The notes under the pieces were generated by a model. The model did no database searches. It was not told where the DNA came from and worked only from the letters and a program-made list of their open reading frames with translations. A DNA stretch of 64,000 nt from Pedobacter roseus (GTDB lineage: Bacteria; Bacteroidota; Bacteroidia; Sphingobacteriales; Sphingobacteriaceae), in the NCBI RefSeq assembly GCF_014395225.1, contig NZ_CP060723.1, positions 2,728,001 through 2,792,000 of the forward strand, read 5' to 3'. Of this stretch, positions 61,688 to 64,000 are shown one piece after another; position 1 is the first letter of the stretch; the number at the start of each line of letters is the position of its first letter. Position numbers and translations under genes: made by a program.

Positions 61688-61786
61688 GTCATTTCGAGCG
61701 AACCCGATAGCTATTGGGTGCAACGCAGTCGAGAAATCTGTCTAGATAGATCTCTTCATTCCACTGCGTTTCATTCGAGATGATGG
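61688..61786. repeat. Dispersed inverted repeat, type A, with an inserted palindrome
   Basis: Left arm GTCATTTCGAGCGA is interrupted by ACCCGATAGCTATTGGGT (around 61702-61719) before continuing GCAACGCAGTCGAGAAATCT. The right arm ends ..TCATTCGAGATGATGG. The insert is absent from the other type A copies. Confidence 0.75.
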
Positions 61787-61798
61787 CTAATTAAAAAA

Positions 61799-61832
61799 GA
61801 AAAGGGCAAACAAATTCATGTTTACCCCTTTC
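61799..61832 (-). terminator. Terminator of the M1 peptidase gene
   Basis: On the minus strand an imperfect stem, GGGGTAAACA with TGTTTGCCCTT, is followed by TTCTTTTTT. It lies about 90 nt beyond the stop codon. Confidence 0.6.
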
Positions 61833-61922
61833 AATCTAAATTAACGCTCTCGCAACAAAAGTATAAATTCTCAGAAAACCTGTATGTAACAAATTCAGTT
61901 ACCAAACAGTGATATAATGATA

Positions 61923-64000
61923 TTAGTTCACAATCTGCTGTGCCCTTTTAAGGTTATCGGTGGTCTGCAAAATTTTATCTTTTAGTTTGGGGTTGTAATC
62001 AGGGTGAGATTTTAAAAAATCCTGTACAACAGCATAAGCCTTTTTACCATTATAGCTCGAAAATATAGCAGCTAACCATGATTGAGGGAAAAATATATCT
62101 CCGGTTTTTTGTATTTCTGTCAACAACTCCAAACTCTCTCCAAGGTATTTTTCTGAGGTAACCTGTCTGATCGGATGATGCAAATAAGCCAAAGCAGTGC
62201 TTACCCAAGCTTCTTTTTGGCGATTCTTACGCTCTTTTAAGCCATTGAAAAAATTATCCCGCTCCTTCACGTCTAACGATAGCGCAGGCATTAAATAAAT
62301 GAGACGGTTTTTACGGTCTTCATTTTTTGTCCGCGATAGCTGCTCTTTTAAGATGGTATTAACCGTATCTGTTTTAAGCGCTAAAGTTAAAGCCAGCGAA
62401 CTATAATCATCTTCCTGAAGTTTCACACCCTCTGGGGCTGATTGTTTTAACCAGATATCATATAAACGTTTTCCTGCTTCGGGGCTTTGATAAATGTTCT
62501 GGTATGCATTAAACAGAATTTTCTTATTGTTTGCCAGTTGCTCTTTTTCTAAGGCGCTCCAAATGGTTTTCTCCATTAAAACGTTAATAGATTCCCGCTT
62601 ATCTGCCTTCAGGAATGTCCAGTAAATATTGGTCATATAACCGGTGAGCAAGCGCAGATTCATTTCGTTTTTCTCTACCGCAATTCCTTTAAGCAATATC
62701 ACCAGGAGTTCATAAGGCTTAAAACCTTTGCCCGAAAGCATATTTTCATAAGTGTTAATGTAAGCTGAGGCCCGTTCCAATGGATCGGTAATATGATAAA
62801 CATCAGCCATCATCTGTTTATCGACGGGAAAGAGACCATAACCTGCCCCATTAGCGTTAAACAAAATATATTGCGGTTTTGGAAGGCCATTTGCTTCTGC
62901 TACAATCGTTTTGGCCGTCATGGAATTAACAGTCAAAACTTTGCTATATGCAGGATAAACCAGCTTTATGGTAAAAGATTGTGGCCATACCCTTTGTCCG
63001 CCAACTTCGCCAATTTGATTAAAGCTTAAATTACTAATTTTATCACCTTCGTATTTAATTTCGTAAGTAAAAACCGGTCTGCCAGGTTCATTTACCCAAA
63101 CTTTATTCCAACTGTATAAATCACTTTTAGTGTATTTGCTTAAAATAGCAATCAGATCGTTCCATGTAGCATTGCTGTAGGCATATTTTTTCAGGTATTC
63201 CCTGATTCCTTTTTGAAAGTTCTCTTTGCCCATTAACAATTCCAACTGACGCATCATGATAGGCGCTTTATGGTAAATGATATTGCCGTACATCGAGCCG
63301 GCCTCCTGGAGGTTATCCAATTGCTGACGGATGGGATTAGCGCCTAATGTCCTGTCTACACCATAAGCTGCAGGATAATGATCCTGAAGGAATTTAAGAT
63401 CGAAAGTACTCTTGCCCATCAGCTTTTCGGTTACTTTATCAGCCATAAAATTGGCAAATACCTCTTTCATCCAAACATCATTAAACCATTTCATGGTTAC
63501 CAGATCGCCAAACCACATGTGTGCAGTTTCGTGTGAAATGAGGTTCGATCGCGAAATAAACTGATCTTTGGTTGCGCCCTGATCCAAAAACAAAGCTGAT
63601 GCTTTATATTGTACCTCGCCTGGATGCTCCATACCGCCAAACTGAAAATCGGGAACGCCTACAAAACCTATTTTTTGAAAAGGATATTTTATCGATGTCC
63701 AATCCTCTAAAAAATCAATGGCATCACGGTGGGCTACAAAAATAGAATCGACACTGAGTTTAATTTTTGCGGAATCAGTTTCACGGTGAAGAAATTCCAT
63801 TTCACGGTCTTTCATTTTCTTAGTCAGGTGAATATATTTTCCCGCCGTAAATGAGAATAAATAAGTGGGTAGTTTATCAGAATTTTTAAAATGATAAGTT
63901 ATCGCATTCGCCTGTTTCAACGAATCGTTCTTAACCGCATTAGCCATTACTTTCCAATCAGTTGGAACAGTTAACGAAAGTAAAAAATTAGCTTTTAAAT
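61923..64000 (-). CDS. M1-family metallopeptidase (partial, N-terminus outside window)
   Basis: Zinc aminopeptidase of the ERAP/aminopeptidase N family. The frame is open to base 64000, so 691 residues are visible and the start lies beyond the edge. The zinc motif is ISHETAHMWFGD (HExxH) with the third ligand in VWMKEVFANFMAD; the exopeptidase motif appears as FGGMEHPGEVQY. The remainder (after about residue 330 of the visible part) is the helical ERAP1-like C-terminal domain. Family members are periplasmic or secreted in this phylum; the signal is not visible here. Confidence 0.93.
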   Translation of the reverse strand, partial: LKANFLLSLTVPTDWKVMANAVKNDSLKQANAITYHFKNSDKLPTYLFSFTAGKYIHLTKKMKDREMEFLHRETDSAKIKLSVDSIFVAHRDAIDFLEDWTSIKYPFQKIGFVGVPDFQFGGMEHPGEVQYKASALFLDQGATKDQFISRSNLISHETAHMWFGDLVTMKWFNDVWMKEVFANFMADKVTEKLMGKSTFDLKFLQDHYPAAYGVDRTLGANPIRQQLDNLQEAGSMYGNIIYHKAPIMMRQLELLMGKENFQKGIREYLKKYAYSNATWNDLIAILSKYTKSDLYSWNKVWVNEPGRPVFTYEIKYEGDKISNLSFNQIGEVGGQRVWPQSFTIKLVYPAYSKVLTVNSMTAKTIVAEANGLPKPQYILFNANGAGYGLFPVDKQMMADVYHITDPLERASAYINTYENMLSGKGFKPYELLVILLKGIAVEKNEMNLRLLTGYMTNIYWTFLKADKRESINVLMEKTIWSALEKEQLANNKKILFNAYQNIYQSPEAGKRLYDIWLKQSAPEGVKLQEDDYSSLALTLALKTDTVNTILKEQLSRTKNEDRKNRLIYLMPALSLDVKERDNFFNGLKERKNRQKEAWVSTALAYLHHPIRQVTSEKYLGESLELLTEIQKTGDIFFPQSWLAAIFSSYNGKKAYAVVQDFLKSHPDYNPKLKDKILQTTDNLKRAQQIVN

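Larger units (their letters stand above)
61342..61922. other. Intergenic region upstream of the egt operon
   Basis: 581 nt. The first part (61342-61520) is AT-rich and should hold the operon promoter; no exact -7 element was found, only a weak TTGATC..TATCATTA pair (near 61376-61405). A 44-codon ORF (61524-61658), a type A repeat (61688-61786) and a terminator (61799-61832) fill the rest. Confidence 0.55.

Noticed and set aside
14600..61786. CRISPR array made of the repeated words
   Set aside because: The copies are single, far apart and variable, with no regular spacers and no cas genes.
63945..63947. ATG at 63947 as start of the M1 peptidase
   Set aside because: The frame continues open to base 64000 and reads LSLTVPTDWKV before this ATG, typical of the N-terminal domain, so the true start is outside the window.

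Overview
The window looks like a chromosomal stretch of a Bacteroidota soil or water organism, most likely Sphingobacteriaceae and Pedobacter-like. The evidence is a SusC/RagA-type TonB-linked porin, several glycoside hydrolases typical of that phylum (GH92, GH97, GH29), a XusABC-like siderophore operon, DUF4142 proteins, AT-rich intergenic DNA with many start-proximal TAnnTTTG promoter elements (the Bacteroidota -7 consensus), and dispersed palindromic intergenic repeats. No rRNA, tRNA, phage, IS transposase or CRISPR array was recognised.

Layout. 1-3 kb: start of a SusC-like porin that runs off the left edge (its SusD partner would lie outside). 3.3-8.4 kb: housekeeping genes (3-hydroxyacyl-CoA dehydrogenase, ruvB, a GNAT-nitrilase fusion, queG). 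8.4-13.7 kb: zinc alcohol dehydrogenase and a PaoABC-type periplasmic molybdenum aldehyde oxidoreductase operon. 14.9-18.2 kb: a TetR gene, thioesterase, SDR and FabF-like synthase on one strand, with two near-identical TetR-type operators. 18.4-21.2 kb: AraC regulator and two tandem paralogous SDRs. 22.2-24.7 kb: arsenic operon (arsR, DUF6428-like protein, arsC, acr3) with two copies of a probable ArsR site. 25-40 kb: glycan hydrolases mixed with mnmA, azoR, a potassium channel and stress-type genes. 41.2-46.2 kb: XusABC-like iron/xenosiderophore operon with a canonical promoter and a hairpin leader. 46.4-55.3 kb: DUF4142 lipoprotein, stand-alone receiver, CoiA-like nuclease, pta-ackA, and small enzymes. 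55.3-61.3 kb: a five-gene operon with spacings from an 8-nt overlap to a 7-nt gap, joining a disulfide-reductase-like flavoprotein, an EgtUV-like ABC transporter and EgtB plus EgtD. The right edge cuts an M1 aminopeptidase.

Most interesting system: the 55.3-61.3 kb operon combines ergothioneine synthesis (EgtD, EgtB, no EgtC in the window) with a probable ergothioneine/betaine importer and a pyridine nucleotide-disulfide reductase. A PLP enzyme that could serve as EgtE meets it tail to tail. In the permease-binding-protein fusion the two halves of the ProX/OpuC-type solute-binding domain appear in swapped order, that is, the domain looks circularly permuted.

Other themes are modular intergenic palindromes, some of which form the last codons of genes, and promoters so close to start codons that several mRNAs are probably leaderless. 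All family assignments are from recognition of sequence motifs by eye; no database search was run.
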